Source: Bacteroidota bacterium (GTDB lineage Bacteria > Bacteroidota > Bacteroidia > B-17B0 > Aurantibacillaceae). Taken from it: a stretch of DNA of 52,657 bases. The number at the start of each line of letters is the position of its first letter. Positions within the stretch are counted from its first letter, which is position 1. This document shows, piece by piece, positions 1-8,521 of this stretch. The stretch covers positions 1-52,657 of the forward strand of contig JAUXSA010000157.1 in assembly GCA_030681615.1 (NCBI GenBank). Direction: 5' to 3'. The translations under genes and the position numbers were made by a program. Under the pieces are notes generated by a model that made no database searches, was not told where the DNA came from, and saw only the letters and a list, made by a program, of their open reading frames with translations.

Positions 1-41
1 TAACTATCTAAACTATATAAAAAAATCAAAGAAAAGAAATC

Positions 42-1235
42 TTAAACTTTTAAAGGTTTTACTTTATTAAATACAAGCACAACTAAGATAGAAAAGAAAA
101 CCGCCAGGTATCCCAAATAGGGATAGTTGTGCAAATTATGATCGCTTGATTGTATAACAATAAATCCCCCTATCAACGAAGCAATAGAAGTGCCAAATTG
201 TTGCACAGATGAGTTGATAATTAAAAATGCCCCGCGAATATGCGGTTGCGCTGTACTCGTAGTATGTGCCATGGCAATGATCATACGCGAACCGCTAAAA
301 ACAAAAAAAGATGCAGTAAAACATAACAAAACAAATTTATTATGTGTTTGCAAATTAGGAATGCCAATTAAAGGAATTACCGATAAAACAGAGAGCGCCA
401 GAAGAACTTTATACCGCCCTATCCTATCACTTAATTTACCGATCGTAGGTGAGGTAAAAGCTGTGATGGCGCCGCCCACAATGTAAACCAATGGCACTGT
501 ACTCGAATAATCAAACTGAAGATTAGAAGTAAAATAATCCGTTAAAAAAGGAATGATAAAAAAGTGCGATGGCATAATAAGAGCCGTTAATAATAGCGCC
601 CAGCGACGGTTCTTATCTTCAAGCACACTGCGCATAACACCTACAAATGTTTGTTGTTTGTATGTAGCCAGGTGAGCGGTAAAAGAAGGAACTACAAACA
701 AGATCCCCACAAATACAACAACACACAAAAATCCTAAAATTATAAATGGGGTGTACCAATGGTTGTGGCCCGCAAGATATAAACCGCCAGGCACACCAAC
801 AATACTTGCCAATGCAAAACCCATCATTAAAATACCCATAGCCTGTCCCCTTTTTTGAGCAGGAATAGCATCACCAACAATAGATTGGATAATGGAGCCA
901 GAAACGCCGCCAAATAAACCCGTTATAAAGCGTGCTAACACTAACATATAATAACTTGTGGCAAAACCACAGAAAAAAGTACCTAAAGTAAAGCCCGCAT
1001 AAATGACCACAAGCACTTTTTTTCGGTCAAACCTATCTACTTTATTTACGCATATAAGCGACGAAATAAAGGCGCCAAAACCATAAGCAAATACGGCAAT
1101 CCCAAATTGGCTTGGTGTAATACCCCAAAGCTCGGTAAGTTTGGGCTTAAGCGGCATTAACACCATAAAGTCTACTATTCCTGTAAACTGAACAAAGGCT
1201 AGAATTAGTAAGAGAACAACATCGGCACGCTTCAT
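42..1235 (-). CDS. MFS family transporter (drug:H+ antiporter-like)
   Basis: A 397-residue inner-membrane protein with about twelve hydrophobic segments, the normal length for the major facilitator superfamily. The first helix begins within the first ten residues. A charged loop with a VDRFDRKK run follows helix 2, matching the MFS motif-A loop, and a second SDRIGRYK loop lies after helix 8, the equivalent position in the second half. Together these show two six-helix halves. The type resembles arabinose-efflux/drug:H+ antiporter permeases, and the substrate cannot be read. It is a single gene at the window edge, running away from the next gene, and its upstream region (1236-1345) is shared divergently. 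Family is confident; substrate is unknown. Confidence 0.88.
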   Translation of the reverse strand: MKRADVVLLLILAFVQFTGIVDFMVLMPLKPKLTELWGITPSQFGIAVFAYGFGAFISSLICVNKVDRFDRKKVLVVIYAGFTLGTFFCGFATSYYMLVLARFITGLFGGVSGSIIQSIVGDAIPAQKRGQAMGILMMGFALASIVGVPGGLYLAGHNHWYTPFIILGFLCVVVFVGILFVVPSFTAHLATYKQQTFVGVMRSVLEDKNRRWALLLTALIMPSHFFIIPFLTDYFTSNLQFDYSSTVPLVYIVGGAITAFTSPTIGKLSDRIGRYKVLLALSVLSVIPLIGIPNLQTHNKFVLLCFTASFFVFSGSRMIIAMAHTTSTAQPHIRGAFLIINSSVQQFGTSIASLIGGFIVIQSSDHNLHNYPYLGYLAVFFSILVVLVFNKVKPLKV

Positions 1236-1316
1236 AAACGGTTAAAAAATTGAGAAGCTAAAGTTAGGTTAAAAAACGAGGTTAAAATAAATTTATTGGC
1301 GAATAAAAAAAATAAT

Positions 1317-1324
1317 ATATTTGA
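1317..1324 (+). promoter_or_regulatory. Bacteroidetes-type -7 box
   Basis: TATATTTG fits the Bacteroidetes consensus TAnnTTTG exactly, and lies 21 bases before the ATG at 1346. An ATTG at 1296-1299 is a possible -33 box with a 17-base spacer. Confidence 0.45.
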
Positions 1325-1345
1325 TAAACTTTAAAAAATAAAATT

Positions 1346-1786
1346 ATGTTTGATTTAAAAACCGCAATAACAAATATTGCTACAAAGTGGAAGTATAAAG
1401 TGGACGAAATTAGTCCCGGAATTTTTAGAATGGATGTTGCTATTAAGATGAAAGATGACAGCTGGCGTTATCAATTTGTTTATATCTGGATAATCCAGGG
1501 CCGTCATTTTGGAAAAGATGTGGTTTACATGAACAGTCGTTGTGGGGAATACAATCCAAACCTTAACCATTACAAAATGTTGAAAGAAAGTGGGTATGGA
1601 ACTTATGCACAAGTTACAGTTACAACTGATAAACGTGCAGATGGCTCACCTTGCGAAACGGTTATCGTTCAAGCGGTTCAACCGGTAGAACTTACCAATG
1701 AAACTATCTTAAATGAAGTTATATACGATGTGGCATTTAATGCCGATATTATCGAAGAATCGTATTTTGGTGGCGACAAGAACTAA
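1346..1786 (+). CDS. hypothetical cytosolic protein, 146 aa
   Basis: I do not recognise the family. The protein has no signal peptide or membrane segment and looks like a compact alpha/beta domain. It opens with an amphipathic helix (residues 1-16), followed by alternating strands rich in aromatic residues and ending in an acidic helix (NEVIYDVAFNADIIEESY, about 123-140). The general layout resembles small YbjN- or secretion-chaperone-like folds, but that is a guess. It stands alone: a promoter-like TATATTTG lies just upstream and a strong hairpin terminator follows 19 bases after the stop, so it is probably monocistronic. Being a real gene is well supported; function is not. Confidence 0.75.
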   Translation: MFDLKTAITNIATKWKYKVDEISPGIFRMDVAIKMKDDSWRYQFVYIWIIQGRHFGKDVVYMNSRCGEYNPNLNHYKMLKESGYGTYAQVTVTTDKRADGSPCETVIVQAVQPVELTNETILNEVIYDVAFNADIIEESYFGGDKN

Positions 1787-1804
1787 GAAATGTTTTTAAC
1801 AATT

Positions 1805-1852
1805 AAAAAACTGAATTGTGAGGAATTTTTATTTGTCCAATTCAGTTTTTTT
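1805..1852. terminator. hairpin terminator
   Basis: A 14-bp stem, A-rich on the left (1805-1818) and ending in a T run on the right (1838-1852), with core CTGAATTG/CAATTCAG. It can serve either strand and follows the 146-residue gene. Confidence 0.8.
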
Positions 1853-1897
1853 GCTTTACTTGCGTCAAATTAATCTTTAAAAAACATCAATTTATCG

Positions 1898-2812
1898 ATG
1901 AAAATTTATAAAACAATGCTTAACAAAAACGTTTTAGTCTTAACACTTGCAGTAGCTTTTTTAACCTCTTGCGGCGACCCTAAAAAGGATGATGGAAATA
2001 AAGATGAATTGGTTGAAACCGTTGACACTGTTAAAACTTCGGTGGTAAATGTAGGTGGCGAACTATTCAGTGTGCCGTCTCCAATTCAAACAGCTTTATT
2101 GATCCAAAAAAGTGGTATTACTTACGATAAAGCAATTTTACATTCGTCAAATAAGGTAAATACATTTTCAACAGATTATGCAAAATCTATCAATTTAGGC
2201 ATTTATGGTGCAGATCTTGGGTATGTTTCGCTTTATAACCAAACTCAGGATGCTTTAGGATATCTGGCCTCGGTAAAACAATTAGCCGATAAATTAGGTA
2301 TTTCTGCTGCTTTTGATGCTTCTACAATGGAGCGTATCAAAAATAACGTTACAAACAAAGATAGTATGATGGTGTTAGTAGGTATTGCATACAGAGGTAG
2401 CGATGCTTATTTAAAGAATAATCAAAGAAGTAATGTAAGCAGCCTTATCCTTACAGGCGGCTGGATAGAAAGTATGCATTTTTCGGTTACAGCTTATAAA
2501 ATAAAACCAACCGAAGGTGTTAGATTTAGAATTGCAGAACAAAAACAAGCTTTAGGAAGTTTAATTAAAATTTTAGGCAGCAGCGCCGAGCCTGAGGTTG
2601 TTGCTTTAACCGCGCAATTAAACGATCTTTCAAAAATTTATGATGGCATTCAGTTCAAATACAATTTTATTGAACCTGTAACTGATACTGCTAAAAAAAT
2701 GACCTACATTAATAGCACGACTGAGGTTATAGTAAGTGATGAGCAAATTGCGCAGATCACTGAAAAAATAAAAGAGATCAGGAACAAAATAATTAATACT
2801 ACACAATCATAA
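1898..2812 (+). CDS. hypothetical lipoprotein, 304 aa
   Basis: The N-terminus has a hydrophobic core followed by LTSC-G, a lipobox with the modified cysteine at residue 25, so this is an exported lipoprotein. A second ATG at 1916 gives a more typical signal peptide (MLNKNVLVLT...) and may be the real start. After an acidic linker the mature part is mostly helical, with no motif I recognise. It contains a segment that reads GIYGADLGYVSLYNQTQ and a C-terminal amphipathic helix. The gene is 20 bases upstream of the next secreted-protein gene, so the two are probably co-transcribed. The function is unknown, and the export assignment is solid. Confidence 0.8.
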   Translation: MKIYKTMLNKNVLVLTLAVAFLTSCGDPKKDDGNKDELVETVDTVKTSVVNVGGELFSVPSPIQTALLIQKSGITYDKAILHSSNKVNTFSTDYAKSINLGIYGADLGYVSLYNQTQDALGYLASVKQLADKLGISAAFDASTMERIKNNVTNKDSMMVLVGIAYRGSDAYLKNNQRSNVSSLILTGGWIESMHFSVTAYKIKPTEGVRFRIAEQKQALGSLIKILGSSAEPEVVALTAQLNDLSKIYDGIQFKYNFIEPVTDTAKKMTYINSTTEVIVSDEQIAQITEKIKEIRNKIINTTQS

Positions 2813-2832
2813 TATTAAACATATCAACTAAA

Positions 2833-3261
2833 ATGAAGAAATTTATTATAGCCTTATCATTTGTTTCAATTACAGCTTGCTTTAATAAAGTTAATGCGCA
2901 GTGCGATACAATTGCAAATATTTGTGCTAAACACATCATCTCTACTTTTATTTCAGATGGGCAACAATACCGCGCCCTTTTATTGAACTCGGAAGAGACT
3001 GCTGAATTTCAAACAACTTTTTTTGGCGAAACAACATATAGAATTGCAGCTTGCAGCGGTACTTCTGATGGAAATTTGATCTTTAATATTTATGATCAGG
3101 ATCGTCATTTATTATTTACTAACAGAGATAAGAAGAACGCCCCGTATTGGGATTTCAAAGTAAAATCTACCCTTGAAACAATTATTGAAGCTCAATTAGA
3201 TGCAAATAAAAATCCCGGTTCAGGATGTGCTGTAATGTTAATTGGTTTTAAACAAAAATAA
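2833..3261 (+). CDS. hypothetical secreted protein, 142 aa
   Basis: A short exported protein. The signal sequence runs to about residue 22 and ends NKVNA-Q, a plausible signal-peptidase I site. ITAC at residues 13-16 could instead be a lipobox. The mature domain looks beta-rich with several cysteines (CDTIANIC, AACSGTSDG, GSGCAVML), suggesting a disulfide-linked sandwich. It carries the pattern NLIFNIYDQDRHLLFTN typical of small jelly-roll-like extracellular domains, but I cannot name the family. It is co-directional with the lipoprotein gene 20 bases upstream and is followed by a bidirectional hairpin terminator. Confidence 0.75.
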   Translation: MKKFIIALSFVSITACFNKVNAQCDTIANICAKHIISTFISDGQQYRALLLNSEETAEFQTTFFGETTYRIAACSGTSDGNLIFNIYDQDRHLLFTNRDKKNAPYWDFKVKSTLETIIEAQLDANKNPGSGCAVMLIGFKQK

Positions 3262-3296
3262 TTCCTTTTAATTCTGGATATTTTTCAAAAAAAATT

Positions 3297-3328
3297 AAAA
3301 GGATAAAGTAAAACTTTATCCTTTTTTT
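3297..3328. terminator. bidirectional hairpin terminator
   Basis: A perfect 13-bp stem (3297-3309 and 3313-3325) around a 3-base AAA loop. It has A4 on the left and a T7 run on the right, so it can terminate in both directions. Confidence 0.85.
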
Positions 3329-3350
3329 GTATCTTAGAATTCGCTTTAAA

Positions 3351-3839
3351 ATGAAGTATATATATTTAATTATCGGCATCCTGCTTTTCAGTTCTCTTGG
3401 GTTTTCCCAAAAGTCGGGTGATTTTGCTTTTATTAAAGATACCATTCGCATTCCAAAAGAAAATAAAGTAGTAAATTCTGAATATTTAATTACAACTTTA
3501 AAGAACGGCACCACCGTACAATTAGCAAAAGCATCAACCGGAAAATTCTACTTAAGGATCTGTACTTCCGAAAATTTATATTTTGGTAAAACAGATATGC
3601 TCGAAATTAAATCGGGTTCAAAAAGTTTTTTCGCTAAAGAAACTACCAATTATGAATTAAGCAAGAATAGCGGTTTTTATGTAATAGAAATATTTAAGAA
3701 TTATATTGGAACGTTGAAAGAAGATGGTATCACTGGTTTTACTTTTGGTAAAGCGGTAACTACTTTTTCTAAACAAGATTGTAATCAAGTAAAACAAATG
3801 GCAAAACATTTTTACGAAAATGTTTGTGCTAAAAAATAA
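3351..3839 (+). CDS. hypothetical secreted protein, 162 aa
   Basis: I chose the ATG at 3351 over an in-frame ATG at 3327 because the earlier one lies inside the terminator hairpin, and 3351 opens directly onto a signal peptide ending SLGFSQ. The mature protein is small and predicted beta-rich, with FYLRICTSENLYFG and IEIFKNYIGTLKEDGITGF segments and two late cysteines (DCNQVKQM, NVCAKK). No family is recognised. It stops only six bases before the ABC protein that follows, so the two are almost certainly translated from one mRNA. A role as a periplasmic or outer-membrane partner of that transporter is an inference from position only. Confidence 0.75.
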   Translation: MKYIYLIIGILLFSSLGFSQKSGDFAFIKDTIRIPKENKVVNSEYLITTLKNGTTVQLAKASTGKFYLRICTSENLYFGKTDMLEIKSGSKSFFAKETTNYELSKNSGFYVIEIFKNYIGTLKEDGITGFTFGKAVTTFSKQDCNQVKQMAKHFYENVCAKK

Positions 3840-3845
3840 TAAAAA

Positions 3846-6800
3846 ATGAGCGAACGAATATTAAGAGCCCTGATGCAAATGTTTGCAATTATTGCAAAGG
3901 TTGATGGCATAAACAATACCGGTAGACAAATTGTACAATCTTTCTTAAAAGGCCAATTAAATTTAGAGCAGGTTGAAACCTATTTAAAAATATTTGACGA
4001 GTATTTAGAATCGCATCAAAATACCAGCAAGAAAAAAGAGGGTGCCGCAAAAAGAACATCTCTTAACTCAGTTAAGATCTTAAAAATCTGTACTCAAATA
4101 AACCAGGAACTTGAACAACCACAAAAAGTGATCGTGTTAATACGTTTGCTTGAATTTATTCACTCAAGTAACGAGATCTCTGAACAGGAAAATGAATTCG
4201 TGCTTACTGTGGCCGATACATTTAACATACCAATGGAAGAATTTAACCTCTTAACTTCATTTATTATTGATGGATTAGAGGTTATTCCAAACAACCCAAA
4301 TATTTTGGTTATTAATAATAACCAGGATGGTATCCAAAACCAAAGCAAACATATTTATTGCGAAACATTACCTCAAGACGTTAGGGTTATACAAATTGAA
4401 AGCGTGTCGATGTACGCGCTGAGAATTTATGGCAACTACGAACTGCAATTAAACGGACAAGGCATCTCTAAAGAGCGTGTACACATTTTTACACCGGGTT
4501 CGTCTATCCGTTCAAGCAAAATAAAACCGATCTATTACAGTGACGTTATTGGTCGTTTCTTAAGTGATGAATCGCAAGCGAGAATCACATTCGAAGTAAA
4601 AAATCTTGAATACAAATTTAAAGGCGGTAAATTAGGTTTACGTGATGTTAACATCAACGAGGAGTCAGGAAAGCTAATAGGCATCATGGGCGGCTCGGGT
4701 GCAGGTAAATCTACTTTATTAAACGTTTTAAATAGTATGGAAACACCAAGTGGTGGTTCTGTAAAAATAAATGGCAAAAATATTCATACAGAACGTGAAG
4801 CTATTTCAGGAGTTATTGGCCACGTTAGCCAGGATGACCTTTTAATTGAAGAGCTTACTGTTTACCAAAATCTTTTTTACAATGCTAAATTGTGTTTCGG
4901 AAATTTAGATGATGAAGAAATTTCAAAACGTTGTAACAGTTTATTAGCCGATTTAGGTTTAAGTGAAACAAGACATTTAAAAGTTGGTTCTCCTTTAGAA
5001 AAAACAATTTCGGGTGGACAACGTAAACGTTTAAATATTTCGTTAGAGTTAATCCGCGAACCAAGTGTATTATTTGTGGATGAACCAACTTCAGGTTTGT
5101 CGTCACGTGACTCTGAAAATATTATGGACCTTTTAAAAGAACTAGCTTTAAAAGGAAAATTAATTTTTGTGGTAATTCACCAGCCATCATCAGAGATCTA
5201 TAAAATGTTTGATAACCTGATGATCCTTGACGTGGGTGGCTATCCTATTTATTATGGCAATCCGGTTGATGCCGTTAGTTATTTTAAACGTTTGGTTAAT
5301 CATGTTAACGCCGAAGAATCTGAATGCTGGAACTGTGGTAACGTAAATCCTGAACAGATCTTTAATATTATTGAAAGCAAGGTATTGGATGAGTACGGTA
5401 ACTTAACGTATAACAGAAAAGTTAGTCCGCTTGAATGGAACGTACAATACCGTGAGCGTATTGAGAGCAACATTCACTCCGAGAAAAAACATACCGAGAT
5501 CCCTGAAAGTATTTTCAAGATCCCGAATATCTTTAAACAGTTTAAAGTATTTATGACGCGTGATGTTAAGAGTAAATTAACCAACACGCAGTATTTAATG
5601 ATCAACTTTTTAGAAGCTCCCCTACTCGCTTTTATTTTAGCGTATTTGGTTAGGTTCTTTAATACGGATGTTGACACGAGCAAAGGGTATGTTTTTGGCG
5701 AGAACGAAAACATTCCGGCTTACATGTTCATGTCGGTGGTTGTGGCTTTATTTATTGGATTAACGGTGAGTGCTGAAGAAATTATTCGCGACAGGAAGAT
5801 CCGTAAACGCGAATCATTCCTCAATTTAAGTAAAGGCAGTTATTTGTGGAGTAAGATCATTATCATGTTTGCTTTATCTGCTATACAAACATTAAGCTTT
5901 GTAATAGTTGGTAATTCTGTTTTAGGTATTCAGGGCATGTACACCGATTATTGGATGGTATTATTTACTTCATCATGTTTTGCAAATATTTTAGGTTTAA
6001 ATATCTCATCTGCATTTAACAGTGCGGTTACAATTTACATCTTAATTCCATTCTTAATTATCCCGCAATTATTATTGGCCGGTGTGGTTGTTAAATTTGA
6101 TAAATTAAATCCAACGCTTGCTGCGCAAGGCTCTGTGCCGTTAAGTGGCGAGGTAATGGCCAGCCGTTGGGCTTTTGAAGCTTTAGCGGTAAACCAATTC
6201 AAAGAGAATCGTTACGAACATAATTTTTACAAATACGATAAAAGTATTAGCGTAGCCCAATACAAAAAAGATTATTGGATGCCTAAGTTGGAAAGTAAAC
6301 TGGTAAAAATTGAGAACGAACTGAAAGAAGGTAAAAAATTAAACGACGTAAAATCTGATATTGCATTATTGTTTAACGAGATAACCAAGGAAACTAAAAT
6401 AAATAAAAAAGTTGCATGCGAGGTCTTGCCTCAAATAAACGAGAAGAGTTATAATCCTGCAGTTGCTGCAGCTATAAAAGCTTACTTAGCAAACATCAAG
6501 AATTATTATATCAATGTGCAAAACACAGCCTATAAAAAACTGGATGAAGTAAAACTTTCTATGCAAAAAAATCCTGCAGAGAAAGAGCAGTTCTTAGCAT
6601 TAGCTGCCAATTATGATAATGAGAATTTAAATAACCTGGTGAAAAATGCAGGTGAGTTAAACCGTTGTATCGAGAAAGATGGCAAATTAATTCAGCAGAT
6701 AGATCCTGTTTACCAAGACCCTGTAGATTCTAAAATGGGTCGCGCTCACTTTTTTGCGCCAAGGAAGAATTTTATGGGAACTTATTTTTCTACGTATTGG

Positions 6801-6923
6801 TTCAACATCTGCGTTATCTGGATGATGAGTATTGTATTGATCATTACTTTATACTTTGAAGTATTTAAAAAGATCTTAGATGCTTTAGGCAATATTAAAT
6901 TCGGAAAGAAAAAAGGATTTTAA
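3846..6923 (+). CDS. ABCG-type ABC protein, ATPase and permease fused, with N-terminal TerB-like region
   Basis: A 1025-residue inner-membrane ABC protein. Residues 1-145 are helical and resemble TerB/tellurite-resistance-type domains (LMQMFAIIAKVDG near the start). Residues about 150-235 are a small beta domain of the sort that often precedes such ATPases. The nucleotide-binding domain spans about 245-480: Walker A GGSGAGKS at 282-289, signature SGGQR from 389, Walker B LFVDEPTSG near 409, and a switch histidine in VVIHQPSSE. The permease half starts near 575, with about six membrane helices, the last near 985-1005. A large soluble insert (roughly 785-965) lies between the last two. Order and fusion match ABCG/White half-transporters (ABC-2 fold). 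The substrate is unknown. It sits directly behind a small secreted-protein gene. Confidence 0.88.
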   Translation: MSERILRALMQMFAIIAKVDGINNTGRQIVQSFLKGQLNLEQVETYLKIFDEYLESHQNTSKKKEGAAKRTSLNSVKILKICTQINQELEQPQKVIVLIRLLEFIHSSNEISEQENEFVLTVADTFNIPMEEFNLLTSFIIDGLEVIPNNPNILVINNNQDGIQNQSKHIYCETLPQDVRVIQIESVSMYALRIYGNYELQLNGQGISKERVHIFTPGSSIRSSKIKPIYYSDVIGRFLSDESQARITFEVKNLEYKFKGGKLGLRDVNINEESGKLIGIMGGSGAGKSTLLNVLNSMETPSGGSVKINGKNIHTEREAISGVIGHVSQDDLLIEELTVYQNLFYNAKLCFGNLDDEEISKRCNSLLADLGLSETRHLKVGSPLEKTISGGQRKRLNISLELIREPSVLFVDEPTSGLSSRDSENIMDLLKELALKGKLIFVVIHQPSSEIYKMFDNLMILDVGGYPIYYGNPVDAVSYFKRLVNHVNAEESECWNCGNVNPEQIFNIIESKVLDEYGNLTYNRKVSPLEWNVQYRERIESNIHSEKKHTEIPESIFKIPNIFKQFKVFMTRDVKSKLTNTQYLMINFLEAPLLAFILAYLVRFFNTDVDTSKGYVFGENENIPAYMFMSVVVALFIGLTVSAEEIIRDRKIRKRESFLNLSKGSYLWSKIIIMFALSAIQTLSFVIVGNSVLGIQGMYTDYWMVLFTSSCFANILGLNISSAFNSAVTIYILIPFLIIPQLLLAGVVVKFDKLNPTLAAQGSVPLSGEVMASRWAFEALAVNQFKENRYEHNFYKYDKSISVAQYKKDYWMPKLESKLVKIENELKEGKKLNDVKSDIALLFNEITKETKINKKVACEVLPQINEKSYNPAVAAAIKAYLANIKNYYINVQNTAYKKLDEVKLSMQKNPAEKEQFLALAANYDNENLNNLVKNAGELNRCIEKDGKLIQQIDPVYQDPVDSKMGRAHFFAPRKNFMGTYFSTYWFNICVIWMMSIVLIITLYFEVFKKILDALGNIKFGKKKGF

Positions 6924-6942
6924 ACTATTTTTTTGAGAGATG

Positions 6943-6973
6943 AAAGGGAAGCAGAAATGTTTCCCTTTTTTTT
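6943..6973 (+). terminator. hairpin terminator after the ABC gene
   Basis: AAAGGGAA (6943-6950) pairs with TTTCCCTTT (6960-6968) and is followed by a T-rich run. It lies between convergent genes. Confidence 0.75.
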
Positions 6974-6992
6974 ATTAATTCTTTTAATAATT

Positions 6993-7412
6993 TTAATTTT
7001 CTCTTTCAGAAAGAATTACGTCTTTATAATTTAAAGACCATTTAATGGCTTCAGATTCTGCAGAAAAAAACCGGGTTGGGGTTTTTGATTTAATAAGTTT
7101 AAAATAAAAATTAGTAAGTATCTTTTGTCCTATATTTCTTACTAAAACGGCAACAGACGAACAGTGTTTTAATACTTCTTCACTGGCAAAAAAAGCTTTA
7201 GATTCTTTATCCATCCCCGAAAATGTTTCGCCGCTAATATATAGCGGACAAATATCCCATGGAGAGTTTTCTCTTATCACCTTAAATATTTCTTTACTTT
7301 CTTCTAATATCAACAAATGATCTAAAAAATGAACATGAATGATACCATCACTTCTATAAGTAATAGTTGCATACTTTGTTTTTACTACTTTTTCAATCAT
7401 TGATTCTTGCAA
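6993..7412 (-). CDS. hypothetical STAS/SpoIIAA-like small protein, 139 aa
   Basis: A cytosolic protein that begins IEKVVKTKYATITYRSDGIIHVHFL and continues into an alternating alpha/beta pattern (ILEESKEIFKVIREN, CPLYISGE, SSVAVLVRN). This order is like the SpoIIAA/STAS-type regulators common in Bacteroidetes. I see no phospho-acceptor serine in the classic D-S-S position, so a role in partner switching is not shown. The second ATG at 7400 (MIEKVV) may be the real start. It faces the ABC gene convergently. About 1.1 kb away on the same strand is a SpoIIE-type phosphatase, the class that acts on STAS proteins, but a functional tie is only a suggestion. Confidence 0.6.
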   Translation of the reverse strand: MQESMIEKVVKTKYATITYRSDGIIHVHFLDHLLILEESKEIFKVIRENSPWDICPLYISGETFSGMDKESKAFFASEEVLKHCSSVAVLVRNIGQKILTNFYFKLIKSKTPTRFFSAESEAIKWSLNYKDVILSEREN

Positions 7413-7455
7413 TCGGCACTAAAGATAATTTAAAATTCTGATTCATAAAAAATTA

Positions 7456-7574
7456 ACCACACAGATACATAGGTGTTACATAGAAAATAAAAAAGCGAAA
7501 CATAGCAAATTGAAGCTACGCTTCAATTCTATGACTCCTATGATTCTTTCTTTTTCCTATGTGTCTATGTGGTT
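7456..7574. repeat. long intergenic palindrome, CCAC-type (copy B1)
   Basis: The 19-base arms at 7456-7474 and 7556-7574 are reverse complements with two mismatches (AACCACACAGATACATAGG). The middle folds as well, with a perfect 9-bp stem and TAC loop at 7508-7528. The right arm reaches the stop codon of the PP-loop gene. Arms are built of short CACATAG-like units. The whole element can fold into one hairpin of about 119 bases. Confidence 0.75.
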
Positions 7575-8293
7575 CAAAGTGGTAGCAGATCACAAAACCA
7601 AAAACCTTTGGTAACAATAGCTTGATCAGTTTTACAGGTATCATCAGTTTTAATATCCAACGCTTTATAAATTTTTTCGCCAATAGTAAAATTTATCTCT
7701 TTTTTAAACACCGGGCCCGCAAAACAAAAAGTATGATACTCACCATTCTCGCCGCAGGGATCAACATTAGCAGGTAATTCTTTTATAAATTTTTCGTTGA
7801 TCTCCCTACCCAACCATTCTTCGCTTAAATAACCGTCGTTCACACAACATAATACTGTTTTAAATTTTAAACTGATAAATTCTTTTATTAGCTCAGCGGT
7901 GTCTTTTTTCCATAACGGAAAAACAGCTTTCATGTTTACTTTTGCCAAATTATTTTCACGATACGTTCTTAGGTCCTCTAAAAAAATATCGCCAAAAATA
8001 ACATGCTCAACTCCTTCTGCTTTGGCTTTTAAAAGAATTGCTTCCATTTGTTTTTCGTACTCAGAATTGGTTCCTTCTTTTACTCTTACTTTTAATGAAG
8101 GAATTCCTATAGAGGCTGTTTGAAGATCTAATAACTCTTCTCTTGTGCCATGCATGGAGACGCGCTTGAACTCATCGTTTACTGTTGTAAGCAAATACTT
8201 TACGTCAAATAATTTTTCTGATAAAACTTTATGCAGACAAAAAGCAGAATCTTTTCCTCCGCTCCAACAGAATATTGCTTTAGGTAATTCCAT
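7574..8293 (-). CDS. Dph6-like PP-loop ATP pyrophosphatase (diphthine-ammonia ligase family)
   Basis: A 239-residue cytosolic enzyme. The PP-loop SGGKDS sits at residues 11-16, directly after the first strand, as in N-type ATP pyrophosphatases that adenylate a substrate. Further family marks are the HGTREELLDLQ segment, EGVEHVIFGDIFLEDLR, and the C-terminal region with DPCGENGEYHTF, typical of the Dph6/MJ0570 family. In eukaryotes Dph6 amidates diphthine on EF-2. Bacteria lack diphthamide, so the true substrate here is unknown and the diphthine name is only a family label. The stop codon touches the end of an intergenic palindrome. Confidence 0.85.
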   Translation of the reverse strand: MELPKAIFCWSGGKDSAFCLHKVLSEKLFDVKYLLTTVNDEFKRVSMHGTREELLDLQTASIGIPSLKVRVKEGTNSEYEKQMEAILLKAKAEGVEHVIFGDIFLEDLRTYRENNLAKVNMKAVFPLWKKDTAELIKEFISLKFKTVLCCVNDGYLSEEWLGREINEKFIKELPANVDPCGENGEYHTFCFAGPVFKKEINFTIGEKIYKALDIKTDDTCKTDQAIVTKGFWFCDLLPL

Positions 8294-8373
8294 AATTAAA
8301 TTTTAATACTGATCACAACATTATTTCGACAAAGTTTAGGCAAAAGGTCAAAATATCGAAGTCTAAAAAATAA

Positions 8374-8461
8374 TGTCACTTCGAGTAATCCTGACGACAG
8401 GAAGGATGTATCGAGAAGCGTTCTCGATACGCTCCACTCCGTTCCGCTACTCGAACTGACA
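8374..8461. repeat. intergenic palindrome, TGTCA-CGAGTA type (copy A1)
   Basis: The outer arms TGTCACTTCGAGTA (8374-8387) and TACTCGAACTGACA (8448-8461) pair with one mismatch. The inner arms GTATCGAGAA (8408-8417) and TTCTCGATAC (8421-8430) pair perfectly around GCG. It fills the gap between the PP-loop gene and the phosphatase gene. Two further copies occur at 17485 and 31639. Confidence 0.85.
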
Positions 8462-8521
8462 AATCTAGTATCATAATGAGCTAAGTCCAAATGCTCAGGA
8501 TAAACTGACTCATTTGCTTTT

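Noticed and set aside
8296-8490. A 64-codon minus-strand frame over palindrome A1
   Set aside because: It is made of the repeat itself and has no protein-like pattern.
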